The translations under genes and the position numbers were made by a program. A stretch of DNA of 64,000 bases from Mycteria americana (taxonomy: Eukaryota; Chordata; Aves; Ciconiiformes; Ciconiidae): assembly GCF_035582795.1 (NCBI RefSeq), contig NC_134367.1:5752062-5816061 (forward strand). The letters are read 5' to 3'. Below the pieces are notes generated by a model. The model saw nothing but the letters and a program-made list of their open reading frames with translations, did not search any database and was not told the origin of the DNA. Below are positions 25,101 through 46,728 of this stretch, piece by piece. Every line of letters begins with the position of its first letter. Position 1 is the first letter of the stretch.

Positions 25101-28100
25101 TGCATGTGAACTGTCTTCCTAATGCATCCTATTCTGGTACGGTTTTCACAGTGGTGGTGAGCTCTGGTAGTGGTGGGGCTTGGCAAGGGGTCACAGCGTG
25201 TTCACATCTTCCAATAAGATTTAACAGAGACCATGTGCCAAAATCCCAGCTGCCAGTGTCAAAAGCTTCTGCATAATCTATTATTTCTTCTAGCATTTTG
25301 GTTATTTCATGTTTCTTATTGTTCACCTTCCTCATTTCTTGTAGCTACTTCTGTTGTGTTGGATCTTTCACATTGAAATACCCCTCGTGACTGAATAGTC
25401 TTTGTTTCATTTTGTCTCATATTCATCCAGGTACCCTGTTCCTTTGGCTTTTTTGGCCCAGTTTTAACTCTGCCATTGTACCTGAACCAGTTTTCCAGAC
25501 TCAAGCAATTGTCAACACTTACTATTCCCTGGCTGCATGTACTGTCGTAACATTTGCCCTCTCCAGCCTGGTGGATCAAAGAGGCAAATTCAGTATGGTA
25601 AGAATCATGTCGCAACCTCTGTTAAATCTAGTCACCCCTCTATAATAAGGATGATTAGGCAGATTCTCAGTGTCCGTGAGCTATCTGGAGTCTTCACTCA
25701 CACTGTGGGCAAAATTACAGCTATTATACTTCTAAAAGCTATAATGTCAGATTGGGCCCTGAGGCAACCCATGCTGCTTTAGGTGTGTGATGATTCCTCA
25801 GTGGCATCACTGCATCTGGAGAGTAGAAAGCTCTTAGACATTATAGTGATGGTCCTGCTCCCTTATTCTTTCTTGTCCACAGAACCTGCTGGACCATAGA
25901 GACATTAGTCCAACGTTCAGGTGGACTTTTGGGTCTTATTCCAAAGAATATCCTACGAGTTACCATATTGCAATAACCAAAACAGGTCTCTCGAGGCAAC
26001 GACCTGTTCCCCAGCAATCTCATGGTCCAGCTGCACAATAGGCAAAGCCAAACCAGGTGGGGTTTGGCCAAGCTGCCCATCTTTCACCTCCTTGCCCCAA
26101 AATTCAGCCCTGTGTTTTTACCCTCTTCTTTCCAGCAGTGTTTATGTAAGCCCAGTGAGAGCAGGAACATTTCAATGAGCTTGCAGAATTTGCTGCTGTT
26201 GTAGGAGGCAGTTCTCGCTGGCTCAGCCTGGCTTCTTGAGAGGTCAGATGAGTTTTAGTGACTTTGCAAAAGCTGGACTTCATTAAACCGGCCCCAGTTA
26301 AACTCCCTTACAGCAGCTTTGAACCAACACCCTGAACATGTAACAGGGAACCCTGTTTTAAATTCCTGTTCATTCTTCACTGGAAAAATTCCACCTGAAG
26401 AAAAGGAAAACTTCTGTATGCAAGCAAGCCTTACAAGTAATTCAGCCCTAAAACAAGCCCGTGTTCTACATATATCATCTCCACCTCTTTATACTCTTTG
26501 CAGGTTCTCATTCAAAATGCCACCCTGGCAGGAGGAGTAGCAGTGGGTACCTGTGCTGACCTGTCAATCCACCCTTTTGATGCCATGTGCATTGGGAGCA
26601 TTGCTGGAATCATCTCTGTCCTTGGGTTCCACTTCTTGACCGTAAGTATTGAGGACCCGCCTCTGCTCTCATTTACTTAGCGCTTCATGAGCTTTACTGG
26701 AGCTCCCTTGGTTTGCTAGAAAGGGAGTTTAGAAACTGGCTGATACACTATAGAGGGTAAGCTCTAGGTAACTATTATCTTTAAATCAGTGTGATTTAAA
26801 TATATGATTATGGAGCTATCTTCAGTCCATCACCTAGCTAAAAACAGAGAAGGATCACATAGATATTAGATCCCATTACAGTTGGGATTTCTGTTCAAGG
26901 AGCTGCCAGAATTTTGCTCCAAGCCCATGTTTCAGTGAAATAAGATTAATTATATTTCAGTCTTTTAAAATTTCTAAATAGATCTGTAATCAAAAAAATA
27001 CTTTTGAAGTATAAAATGGAAGCGGTTTATGTGCAAAATGCAGAAACAAAATATTCTGACTAAAACTGTTTAAACTGCCATTTCCTGATGGAGAAACCTT
27101 CTGGAAGAAAATACCTGACTAGCAGACTCAGAACAGGCCTGTATGTGTTACTTAGGCACCTCTTTCAACCTTTGCTGCAGCGACTGAAAAGATTGGTGGA
27201 CCATCATGTGTTTTGTACCATTATATTTATGAAGGTACCTTGGACATTATACATAAGTACTTGGTTTTCTCTGCATATAAATAATTGCACAGTGAAAGAA
27301 AAATAGCAGGGTGCATAGCTAAATTTTGTGTACATTAAATAAGTTTTTTCTTGTACTTCTGTGCTGCTTTCTTTTGCATATCACTCTACAGATAATAGAA
27401 GACTATAAACTTACTATAAACTTCATATTTCCCCTCATTTCAGCCTTTGTTGGCAACCAATCTGAACATTCAAGATACTTGTGGAGTTCATAATTTACAT
27501 GGTTTACCTGGAATACTGGGAGGTATCGCTGGCATCGTAGTAACTGCAATAAAACAGGAAGTTAGGTGAGTTATAGAGAGAAGAGAGAAAGGAGTTTATT
27601 GATTTTTGAAAGTCTATCCTAATTTTCCACCTTTCTTGGATCTAATTATGAGTTGGGTTTTTTTCAGAAAATGCATCTTTGATTTGATGTCAGACATTGT
27701 GTTCTGGTTTAAATAGGACTCTTCTTGATATCTTGCCTTTAACACACTGTTTATATGCCAAACTTGTTCCAAATTAAAAGTTCAAGTAAAAATAAATAAA
27801 TTGAAAAACATCATAAAGAACAGCATACAGAACCATTCAAACATAAAAGAATCTTTGTTATGATTCTATAATTACACTGCTGGTAATTGTAAGATTTCCA
27901 AGAAAATTTGCAAAACGAGCCACTCTCTTAAAAGACTCTCTTGAAAGAGTCGAGGAAGATGAAAGACTGGTCTTTTTGTCAAAGGAGAGCATTCTCTGAG
28001 GGCTTACAAGATACTAATAACCTTTTCAAAGAACTTGTTTCCACCTGTAGTCTAAAACAAATCCAAAATAAAATCATAATTTCTCTCTGGTACATAGCAA

Positions 28101-30845
28101 TGGCAGGATACTTTCCTATGAGCCATCTTGTCCAGCAGACAGCAACTACAGTGTTGTAAGACCAATTATCAGTCTCAAAGTGTAACAATTTTTTTATTGT
28201 CAATGTTTTGTTTTTCTGCCCTTTTCAGGCAAGGTGTACACTTAAGTCCTGGCATGCAGGCTGCTGCCCTGGGCAGTACAATTGGAATTGCACTGGCAGG
28301 CGGAACATTGACAGGTCAGTGTGATGCATATAGCAACTGAAATATATGCAAATTTAGAGGTTTGCCCATGGAGAACGTCAATCCATCAACAATTTCATGT
28401 GAATAATACAAAATAGAAATAATGCATGATGGCACACTGGCAGAAACTTAAATATGGAAAAGCAGTTTTCCAATAATTTTGTCTTCAAATGAAGCCTAGA
28501 TATCTTACTGATCACATGCTTTAAAGATACTGGGTTGTATATATAGGAATAGTAAGATGTTGTTCTGGATGGAATTCTTCTCTAGATTCAGACACTTAAA
28601 ATTCTGAACATAAACTAGTTTGAGATTAAGACATATTCATTTAGGTGTCACATGTTTCCATGTGATTGTGGATACTTTCCAAACAAAAATTCAGGCTGAA
28701 ATAGAAAATTCTAGTCTGAAATCTGGGAAAGGTTTGAGCAATTAAAATCAAGCTCTTATTCATGCCAACATGAAGAAACCTGCATCACCTCTCATAATGA
28801 GTGAGCTGATGTCCCAAGATGGTTGAACATTTCTGTAGACTAGGAAATGAGTCAGAAAACTTAGATCTGACTCCCCAGGGCACATCTGAGGAACATTTAT
28901 TAGGGCATTTTGTCCATTTCTTAACCTCTGATGCTGTTTTTCCTGCAGGTGTTATTCTAAAGCTGCCCTTCTTGGGACAAGCACCTGATCAGAACTGCTT
29001 TGATGACTCTGTTTATTGGGAGGTAAGAAACAACCTCGCTTTATTTTCGTTATGTTGGAAGATGTACAGCACACTGCAGTCCTGATTTCCTGGGGTTTGT
29101 GGTTTGTACACATGAGTCAGCTTTCAAAAATGTTGCTCTGCCTCAGGCTGTGAATTTATCAAGGCCACCTTCAGGATCTTTTTTGGGCTTGCTAGCTAGT
29201 CATGCCATTTACACTGGACTAACCTTGAACAAAAAGCAGAAATAGAGTAAACAAATTGAGACCTCAGTGGAGCTCTTTATCTCTCTTTTAAGCGCTCGCT
29301 GTGTCAGTTATCCTCTTCCTGCTTGTAGTTTAGACAGATGATATCTGCATTTTTGGCTAAATGGTGCTGCTTTTCTAGTGTCATCTAGAATTTCTAGCAC
29401 ATTTAGCACTTCTTCAGTATTTGTAGGGTGAGTCTCCCTTAGGCTGAGCAGAAGCTCTTCTGCTTCCTGGTTGAATGATCTGACCACTGAGGTTACCAGA
29501 AGAAGACAGGCCTCCTGGCACTATTGTTTTATGCATGAAGACACAAACAATGGGGCTGAGAAACAAGTACACCTGAAATAGCCTTGCTAGGCTCCCTTTA
29601 CGCTCAAGGAAGAGACGGCTCTAGCTTGCAGTTCATTTGAATCCTTCCAGATCTATGTTAGGTTACAGGAATTAAACCCTTGAAAGTCTCTGTACTCCCC
29701 ACTGATAATGAAAGACCTTTCATTGCCTACCTCAAAGGTAGAGCTCTATGCCATAGAGACCTAGATTTGATCAGTTGAGTCCCACATACATCTGAGTTGG
29801 ATGCCTACAATCAAGCGCAGAGCAGAAATTCAGACATACCTTTCCTCTTGGCTAACCTAAGAAGCTCCCTGTACTGTTTGTAGGCTTTCTGCATCTCCCT
29901 TCATTAGAGACTGATGACAGATTCTTATATTAGGCAATCTGAATTTTGTCCTTTATGCCAGGGCAAACTTAAAAAGGCAAGACAAGTAGAAATACATGTA
30001 TACATTCCTTGTAAATAAAATGTTGTGAACCCAAAAGGAAATTTTATTAGTTTTTTAATGAATTAAACTCCAGTATGAAACACACAATTTGGCTTTTGGT
30101 GAGAGAAAGTTTGCAGTCTAAGGGGAAGTTTTGAGCCAAAAGATCAGCTGTAGCAATGTCAATCAGAAAAAAAACAACTTTTAATGACAGCTCTGCAAGT
30201 CATTCGCTGTTTGACCTCAGGAAAGTCAAAGCACTGGCTTTTGGCAAGACCTGAAATAGTCTGTCATATGTAAATGATAAAAAAATGTCAGGAAAAGGGA
30301 AATTTTAAAGTGTGGCTGAAGAATTCACAGCCTGTGTTGACCAGTGATAGTAATATAACCCTGCTCAATTGAAGGTCCTGTAGTATCAGTAGAACTGCTC
30401 GGAAATACTCTATTCTAAGTGAGCTTTATCAGGTAATGGGAAGGGACATTGATATTTGGCATACAACATCATTTACATTTCATTAGAGATGGTTACCTTG
30501 TTTCTTTAGAGCTCTTTGAAAATTCCAGATATTAATTTTGCACTCTCACAGCTAACATCAGTGTTAAGGAATTCTTCTATTAAGAAAACTCTGAATCCAT
30601 CCCCAAGAATTCAGAACTGGTGGTTCATGCCAGGCTGTGTCAATGTTAATAAATAGACATATAATATATACAAACAGAATGACATTATCAGTGCACTTTA
30701 GTCTCCTTTTATGGCAAAAGGAAGTCTATATCTGATCAACTGAACTCTTCTCTGACTTTCATGGCAGGTTCCAGAAGAGGAGAAACCACGTGAAATTCAT
30801 ACCAACAACTATGATGAGCACAGCAGATTTGAAGCCACCATGTAG
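16134..30845 (+). CDS. RHAG: RHAG, Rh-associated glycoprotein (ammonium/CO2 channel)
   Basis: RHAG is a 12-helix channel of the Amt/Rh family in the red-cell membrane that conducts NH3/NH4+ and probably CO2, and it assembles with Rh proteins. Ten coding exons: 16134-16245, 22788-22971, 24181-24331, 24528-24675, 25431-25597, 26504-26641, 27444-27565, 28229-28314, 28949-29022, 30768-30845. All introns are GT-AG and phases are consistent, giving 419 residues (human 409). I chose ATG 16134 because MRF is the family N-terminus; an in-frame ATG at 16110 would add MPSALDTN. Conserved blocks include [43 protein letters not shown] and HNLHGLPG. The pore twin histidines correspond to H160 and H319, with D152 also kept. 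Odd points: loop 1 is 15 codons shorter than human and has no N-glycosylation sequon, and the C-terminal exon adds about 20 residues. No stop or frameshift is seen. Confidence 0.96.
22109..22133. repeat. 25-bp near-perfect palindrome with octamer-like half-sites
   Basis: Arms TTAATGCAAACT and AGTTTGCATTAA (12 bases each) flank a single C. Each arm carries an ATGCAAA core resembling the POU/octamer motif. It sits in RHAG intron 1, about 650 bases before exon 2. Confidence 0.7.
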
Positions 30846-33056
30846 AAAAATAATTAATCTGTAACATTTGTCCAAATTATGCTCTTTTCAGTTTCTAATG
30901 CTAAAAACATCCAAGTATTGTCCTAACTACTATAGGTTTTCAGGAAGGGACTGTAGATAGGTATGTTTTTGTAATATAAAACAAGCTTAATTTTAGAATA
31001 CATAGTCACTATGCCAAGCTCAGGTGAATTAATTAGATCCTTCCAATATATTTGTTCATCAGAAAAACCCACCACAAACTGTTCTACAAAATTACCTGTA
31101 TTTTAGCTTTTGTCATCACTGAGTCAATATAGCCATTGAAACAACTTTTATGTTTCAAGCCTATTACAGGATACCATATTTAACTGCAAGATTTCTGAGT
31201 TACGGTCACATTCTTCAACTGCATAGGGGTAATCAAGACGAAATGGATTGATATTGTTTATTTGGATTCTAACAAGCTTTTCACCAGAGCATCCCAGATT
31301 AACTGTCTAAGAAAGTCTGTTGTCCTATTTTTGGATGGGGGAGAAAATGTGCTGTATTTTGAAGACTGGTTATGCTAGGAAACAAAATGTTGAAATCATT
31401 TTCATGGCAGAGCACAGGATATAGTGATTGATGAGATATACTAAGTGGCAATATGAGTATCAAGATTCTTTGTTAATATGTTTATTGAAAGGGAGAAGAA
31501 AGTGAAATGGTGAAAAATTTCATTATTGGCATAGATTTATTTAGACTGTTTCAAGGACGCAATAAGGGAATTGAGTAGGAGCAATTACATATGTCTTATT
31601 ATGTCCAACAGTCATAAGTGGATAGTAGCACTGTTAATGTCAATAGATATAAACTGAACCAAATGCTAGCTCCAAGAAAAAGCGTGAGTTTTGGGGAACT
31701 GATCAGAAAGCAACTATGTTCAACCTACGGAGGACTCAGTGGGGAACTTCTGTGTGGTGAGTTGCTACCTTTGAAGTCACTGCCTCCTAAACCAAGAGAA
31801 AGCAGAAAGAAGAAAATTGAAGCTAAATTAAGGTAAATTAACTCCACTCAAGAAGTGAGTCATTATCAAATGGCTTCTCAATTAAGAGAAACAAAAATTG
31901 AGGTATCTGAAAGAACTCTATGAGATGACAGTATCTGGGAGCAGAGTCACACATCTGTGCCTACCTACATGGGGTAATCCTCTGAGAGGCAATGGATGGG
32001 AGATGAAAATCTAACAGAAGGATCACAGTGTCTCTAGGCATTATTCAGACACAGAAAGCTACCATTGATGTCTCAGAAGAACAAGCTACAGTGGACGAAA
32101 TTTCAAGACTTTTTAATATTAGCATCTTATTTCAAGACTTACTTATCAGATTTAAGGGGAAATCTCCTCTCATATAAAATAGCACAGATTTTTTCAGTTC
32201 TGCTGACGTATTTTTCCTTGAAAAACTTTAGAAAGATACTAGGCAGGGCTGTCTCATATTTTATATCAGCTGTACACTGCTATATATGTCAGATTTCTAT
32301 CTCTGAATGAAAATACATTTGTTGCAATACACTTTAGTTCAGATATGCTCTTTTGCAGATGTGCAATGGCTTACTCTTTTCTACCTTGTTGGCTAGAAGA
32401 CATCTTTTATCTTTTCAAAGCTTTCACACAATCATTTTTGTAAAAACTGAGAAGGCATTTAACTGTAAATATGGGATATGTAAAGATTTTAGAAGTATTT
32501 TGTGCGTAATTTACAAACACAAAGTATTGAAGTACTTGAAAAAGACTCCATACGTAGGCAGACTGTAAAAATCTTATCCTCAATACATGAAGCTCGCCCC
32601 TCAAAACCCTACTTGGGGATTCAGAAGGTCTTTCATTCACCTACAGCTGTGAGGTAATTTCACTGATTGTGAGTGTTGACCACAATGGAATACCTGAGTG
32701 AGAAAGTACCACTCACTGTGAGTAAATCTTTACACTGTGAGTAAATCTTCCAGAATGATGCCCTCAATAGATATCTTTAGTTCTTTAAAACAAAAGGGGG
32801 GGAAATAAACTATGTAGTTTTGTTCTCCAGTTCTCCTTATATCTTTCCATAGTAACCCAGACCCTCATCCACTAAGTACTCATTATTGTCCTCTGCCTTT
32901 TTTCAGAAGATTACTGCCCCAGAGAAATCAGTCCTTCAGGTTCTCTCAAAAAACAGAGTAGGGAGATGGATCCCTTTACATGGAGATTTATTCCACCTAA
33001 CCTAGCTATCATTTTCAGGAAAGTCTTTGTTTCCTTTTTGACAAAGAGGGACCCTA
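30846..33056. other. RHAG 3' UTR and intergenic DNA
   Basis: AT-rich sequence follows the RHAG stop. I see no canonical AATAAA close to the stop; AATATA-like variants occur near 30970. A short direct repeat (CACTGTGAGTAAATCTT, twice) lies at 32710-32750. No other gene is supported. Confidence 0.4.
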
Positions 33057-33371
33057 GAAGTAGGGCCTGTAGCGATAGTACAAGGGGCCTGTAGCGATAG
33101 GACAAGGCGTAATGGTTTTAAACTAAAAGAGGGCAGATTCAGACTAGATATAAGGAAGAAATTTTTTACAATGAGGGTGATGAAACACTGGCCCAGGTTG
33201 CCCAGAGAGGTAGTGGAGGCCCCATCCCTGGAAACATTCAAGGTCAGGTTGGACGGGACTCTCAGCAACCTGATCTAGTTGAAGATGTCCCTGCTTATTG
33301 CAGGGGGGTTGGACTAGATGACCTTTAAAGGGCCCTTCCAACCCAATCTATTCTATGATTCTATGATTCTA
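33057..33371 (+). mobile_element. CR1 LINE 3' end, plus strand
   Basis: It contains the CR1 blocks 'GGCCTGTAGCGATAG', 'CAGATTCAGACTAGATATAA', 'GGTTGCCCAGAGAGGTAGT' and 'GGTTGGACTAGATGACCTTT', and ends in the tail ATTCTATGATTCTATGATTCT. The first 22-base block is tandemly duplicated at 33064-33108. About 315 bases remain, so it is 5'-truncated. Confidence 0.93.
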
Positions 33372-35842
33372 AGCCTAGCTTAGCCTGGGAAACTATATTT
33401 TAGATGGCTGAAACCGTGTGAGGAGTATATGACTTTAACAACTGAAAGAGGGATTACAAATGCATCTGTGAAAAACACTTCAATAGGTCCATTCTGATGT
33501 TCACAATACTTAAAAACTAGCGAATAATACAGAAAAAGCATTAGGACAATTAATGTAAAAAGCATGTGTTGTAGAAACATCAAACAAGAAATAGGACTAG
33601 AAGTGACCTCTTGAACAATGTGGTGCAGCCAGATGACTAAATCCTCATGTGAAGTTAAGCTAAATAAACAGGATGTGAGAAACTACAGACCATTATATGA
33701 GAAAATTGCTGGATGTGACAGGAAACAATATAACACTCTGATAAAAATTACAGATAACACCATGGAAAATGAAAAGTGAGTTCTATGAGAAATGGCCTAA
33801 TAGCACAGATAACAGTAGGGGAGTATTGGGGACTTTCTGAGGAGCATAACCTTGAAAGGCCAGCAGTGCCCCTGTAAGCATAGCTGAAATACCAACCTCA
33901 GGTACAGATGTAGCAAATCTGAGACCAATCAAAATTTAATTAGCAATGGGTAAAGATGGGGAAGGCAAAGAAATAGGGAAAGGGACAATGAGGCATGCAA
34001 AAAAAATCTGCAATGAGGGCTGTCTGGCAGTCCTGAGATAGATCACTGCAGCCTGGAGCAAGACAATAAATCAAATCTCTTGTTTTGATCATCCGTGCAT
34101 GTTTGATTTCCTCCTGTGGTCTCCACCTTGCTATGGTGGAGAGATGCTGATCATGCACAACCCAAAATTCTTTCATTCCCTATGGTCAGAAGCCTTAGAC
34201 AAGAGCCTCAGCTCAAGACAGATGAATCCAAGCCTTACGGTTTGACTACCCTCTATGAAAAGATTGGACACAGAATTTTCCCAGCATTTTTCAGACATTT
34301 TCCAGCACGTTTCAGAGAGCTTTTCACCCTGAATAGACTCTCTCTATGCAACAGGCGGTGCACAAAGATGTCTGTGATGGTGTCATCAGGAAATGAAATA
34401 CAGCAGTTGTTGGCTTTCTAGATAACCTTTGTTTAACCTGAGCTTTAAACATTACTTTCTTTTCAATGTGACTGCCCTTGAAGTGTATGATTCGTTTCTG
34501 CTAAGGTTCTTTACCCTAATCACTCACCTCCATACTTCAGACGTCAGTGGCATTTGGTCTTAGGGTATTTTCTTTGGTTGGTTATTTCCAAATTAATCAA
34601 AGATTTGAATACCCTGAGTCAGTAGAGCTTCTTCTGAACATAGTTACAACTTCTGTGTAATATGTTACTGACACTATGGAGAGGAGTCCAGCCTTACAGA
34701 AGCTTAAAATGTGTTGCTAAGAACCCTTTTGCTCAGAAATGAGGGAGCCATACACTGACAGGAAAGAAAAGCAAGGAGTTAAACAAGGCACAGGGTAGAG
34801 GATGAGCTTTGAGGATGGGTCTGAAAACTAAAACCAAAGTTAAAATACAACTACTGTAAATCTGCGGTTCACGATGACTAGCATTTCTTTTCTTTCTCAT
34901 AAAAGACTGCCAATGTTTTATCCTCTCCAATAATCAATGAACACTCTTTCTGTCTTACTTTTGTTCTCACCTTGACTTGTTTTTACATAAAAAACCTTAA
35001 ATAAGCTGCTTTTTTTTTTTAAGTGAGTAAAAACTTATTCAGTATTGACATTTATTAAGCTCTGCATAAAAATAGCTGAAAAAGATTAATTAAATGGCAG
35101 CAACTGTGTGCAACTTTCAACTTGAAATTAGCTTCCACCATCAGGATGCTGAAAGCTCTTTCTTAGATTTCTGTCATTCTCAGAAGAAACCTTAGGAGAC
35201 TGTTCATATGTTTCAAATTAGTAGCATTATGGAGGTTAGGTCAGCCATCCTTTAAAAGATATTTTCTGTATCCAGTCCTAATGAGAAAACAGATCTGCTT
35301 CTCAGTAAAGGCCAAACTGACAGAAGCCACTGGGATTGGTGGTTTTCTGAGTGAAAACTTCAAATTTAATGTTTCTAATGCAGTGTATCTCTTTTCTTTT
35401 TTTTTTTTTTTGAAAGAAATTAAATACAGATAGATTAAATTTTAATGAAGGGAAACAAGAATTGGACTTAAAAAAATAAACACTTATTTTATTATTAATT
35501 CCCCTTATTAGCAATTATTTCTTATTTAAAGTAACCAAAGGTCAAGCTTATTGACGCTCAGCCCTTTTCCAAAACACCAGTAGATGATCATAACTTTGAA
35601 GACTGTCTTACAGATATTCAGCACTACCTCTTTCAGAGTAATATCTTCATATTTCATTACTGAAAGGCAAATTTATTTTAAAGCCAGTTACTGAACATTT
35701 GCGTACAAAATTTCTTTGAACATTTGTATTCAAATCTGTTGCTGATTAAATGCATGAATTAAATGATCAGATGATCAATTGTATTTCTTGATATTTCTTA
35801 GGGACACAGAGTCTTCTTTCTCTCTCACTGGGATCAATCTCT
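33372..35842. other. Intergenic DNA, no supported gene
   Basis: I see only A/T-rich unique-looking sequence, with T-tracts near 35008 and 35395-35414. There is an open stretch at 34116-34421 without splice context or family resemblance. No other exon of the P450 relic that follows could be recognised here. Confidence 0.4.
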
Positions 35843-36028
35843 TCGCAAAGTATGTATGGTGAGGCTCTTGCCAAAAGAGAGCTCTTCCTCTTCTTCACAA
35901 GCCTCCTGCAGAAGTTCACCTTTCACCCTTCCCTAGGAGTTTCCATCTCAGACCTGGACCTCTTCTCCTCCATTGGGTTTTCCATCTACCTAAAGCGTTA
36001 CAAGGTCTACTCTATACCACCTTCTTAG
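35843..36028 (+). pseudogene. Relic last exon of a third CYP2 gene
   Basis: From about 35861 the sequence translates as a CYP2 exon 9: [18 protein letters not shown], then [17 protein letters not shown], and on to a TAG at 36026-36028. It matches the last exons of both intact P450 genes downstream. At the front, where GRRICAGE should be, the bases read R-K-V-C and then lose the frame by one base within the haem-ligand signature; no proper splice acceptor is visible. No companion exons 1-8 were found upstream. It is probably a relic of an older cluster member. It could be a misplaced alternative last exon, but the frameshift argues against that. Confidence 0.82.
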
Positions 36029-38097
36029 AGCTTTTCTCAGATGTATTTTTGACTCAGAAACAAAAGATGTACACATTCAGTACAAAACATATTAACAGTC
36101 CACTGCTACATATGTGTCCCTACACCTATGCATCTTCTCATCAAGCAAACAGCCCAGGGATCAGTCCCTAGGACTGCACAGATCCCATACCCACACAACA
36201 ACACTTTCTCTTCCCTGGTGTTCAAGGCAGACCTTGGTTCTTTACACATTCCTCCAAATACAGACACACACAGAAAGATGTGCACAAATACTAGTACAAC
36301 CTACTGCAAGAAAATGATAGATGTTGTCCTGATTCAGAACTACTGTGCAAACATGTTGAAGAATACCAGAAGAAATCCTATACTTGGAACTAAGAACTAA
36401 TTTTCTTCAGAATAGTATGCATATTAATGAGATCCACTGAACTCTTAAAGAAAAAAAAAAAAACAAAACAAACAACTTTCCCACTTTAGAATCAAACTGT
36501 CTCCAGCATTATCTTCAAAGATACGAAGATGCCTACTCTATTATGAGTGACATAGCTAATGTGACCACATCCCCCAGTTGGCCAATGATGCCTATGTCTG
36601 CATCCACTTTGGGTATTTTTTTCTTGAGTTCATGTTAGGTGAGGAGAATTGGGACAGTGAAAAGAATGATTCTTGCTCTACTGAGTCTTGCTCACTGAGA
36701 TGACTAAGCACCACAAGAATTTTCTTCTGTTCCTAAAAGAACCTGGCCTAGTTGTCCTCATGCATCATGTAAAACGCCATAGAGCAGTGAAGTATTTCAC
36801 TATCATAAACTTAACAAACACTTTAGAAACAACTCAACTCATTCACGACGTGTGTCTAGAGACACTGCCTGTCAGACCTTGGAGGAGCCACGAATATTGG
36901 CCCAAAGCAGGATCTTGAATCTCCACTTCAAAATAAGGCCAAGGGGAAATTTTCTCAAGCAGGGAAGAAACTCTCACAGCCTGTCACTCATGTCTGTGAC
37001 AATCTCACCCTGCTCAGCTCACTCACTACCTGCCAGCACTGCAGGAACCGGAGACCTGCTGGAGGAAATCAGCAGGACTGAGCAGGCAAGGGCAACGGGG
37101 TGAGAGGAGTTACCGCCTTCTCCCACTGCATTTCGAGAGACGTGTCCAGTTTCCCCAGTGTCCTTCCAGTAACTTGGAGAGTCTTGTACAGGCAGGTAAA
37201 AGCTCTGCTTGTTCTGAAACTCTGCACAGACCTAACCCTGGGCCCGTCTCTTGGGAAACAACTCAGAATTGCTGCTTCCTTTCATATCTCAAGAGTCAGT
37301 ATCGGATTCATTCTTCGTTAATAGTTAAATCCCAGATATATGTGGAAATAATTATATTCTTAGTGCCTTTTTACCTCCTTTGGGGAGGTGGAGTAGAAAC
37401 AAGCCAACTGGCGCACAGCTGGACATAGGCCCTGGACTTTTTCCAGGACACTTTCCAGGTAGGTGAAATGTTCTGGTCTTTCCTCTAGAGACCCCAGGGG
37501 CAGCAGCAGACTCAGGGCAAGCTGGTACAAGAGCAGGCTTGCTCCTCTTCAAGGCTCCCGGACAGGTGCCCATGCTCTTTTCGTCTAGATCCCTGCGCAC
37601 CCATCCCCTGAGGGGGCTGACTCCTCTCCTCTGCCTTTGGTCACATCTCTTCAGGGATCCTGACACTTTAAAGAGTCAAGGACAAGGGGCTAAGCCTGGG
37701 CACCTCACCTCACACAGCCTTCATGTTCTTGCCTCAAGGTCACGTATAATTCAGTGCTCTACACTTCTACTAGAAAGCTCTTCCAAACACTGTTCTGAAG
37801 GCTGTGGCTCATCTTCTCTGGTCAGTCTCAATGAAAGCCCTGGATGGTTTCTTCTCCATGGCTTCTTCTTTTAACACTTCTTTCTCTGCTGCTCACTCTC
37901 TTAGACTCTAAGACACACAAGTCAGACTGTACTTCAGCCCTCTTTCCTCAACCAACACAGGCCATCTTTTCTCAACTTTCCCCTCAGCTTTGGCTCCCCA
38001 TTCAGAGATAATCATACAAGCTCTTCTCTCCGCCTCTCTTCCTGAAATGGTTATAGCTGGATGTCAAAGCCAGTTGCCACAGCTGAAGATACAGGTC
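36029..38097. other. Intergenic DNA, no supported gene
   Basis: Pyrimidine-rich sequence with several short open stretches in different frames, none with splice context or recognisable family. An A-rich tract with CAAAA units lies near 36451-36475. Confidence 0.4.
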
Positions 38098-38190
38098 CTA
38101 CTGTACAACTGGCTCTAGGTTGCCCTGCTTGAGCAGCAGAGTTGGACCAGATGACCTCCAAGGTTCCCTTCCAGTCTCAACCATTATGTG
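38098..38190 (+). mobile_element. CR1 3' terminal scrap
   Basis: It matches the last bases of the longer CR1 copy at 48.7-49.9 kb: 'CAACTGGCTCTAGGTTGCC', 'TTGGACCAGATGACCTCCA' and 'CAGTCTCAACCATTATGTG'. The terminal 8-base repeats are decayed. Confidence 0.75.
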
Positions 38191-38981
38191 AAAATCAGGA
38201 ACATGTAAGACATGGATTATCTGACCAGTTTCAGCATCTGGTTTTGGAAGAGAAGGTGCTCCTTGCCCTCTATTCACATTCAAGGAAGTTGAGGCTATCG
38301 GATCAACACAGACCTCAGGATTTGGCCAGATCAGTCTGACCCTACATTTCACTCTGCTTGAACTCCTGCTAGAACAGAGATGTGTGTGCCACAACAAATT
38401 ATTCAGCTAGCTCGAAGGAGCTTGCCACTGAGTTCTTCCTCTCTTGAGCACTTCTGATCCATGCAGCTTTCCACTATAGGACCCATAGTGCCTCAAGGCC
38501 ATAAATCCACATTCAGGTTACTCAAGAGGAATCTTCACAACTGTCTCAGATCCCTAGTCAGCTGAACTTCTGCTCTTGTCAAGACCTGGCATACCCAACA
38601 TCTTCCATAAAGAGAGAAGGGAAAGCCTGAGCAACCAGTGGAACCTCTTCCTTCTTCTCCCACCTCCTCCTGGTCTCAAAGTTCAAGGCAGTGTTGGAGC
38701 TGCTGTTTCTAAATTGGACTTATGCCCACAGACATCTCTGCCAATGCACAGGGCTAGTTTAGACATCACCCATTAAATAGTAACCAGCACAGGGTAAAGT
38801 GAGCACACACAGTGGTGAAAGTGCCTAGTAGGATCCTCCAAGTGTAAAACCCCAGACAGGCATTTCTACCATTTCTTAGAGGTGAAGCTCATATCTCTCT
38901 ATGTGTAGAAGTGCCATTAATGCTTGAAACTCTTAACTTCTGACAGGAGATTACTCTCTGCCTGAATTTTCATCTTCTCAG

Positions 38982-39002
38982 CTAAGCCTTTGCTGAAACA
39001 CA
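38982..39002 (+). promoter_or_regulatory. 5' leader with splice acceptor before first P450 start
   Basis: A pyrimidine-rich tract ending TTTTCATCTTCTCAG (AG at 38980-38981) precedes exactly 21 bases of leader and then ATGG. The second P450 has the same arrangement and spacing. This suggests the start-codon exon is spliced to an upstream noncoding exon that I have not located. Confidence 0.45.

Positions 39003-46728
<7,726 letters not shown>

Noticed and set aside
34116-34421. Plus-strand open frame of 101 codons
   Set aside because: No domain resemblance, no splice signals, isolated in intergenic DNA.
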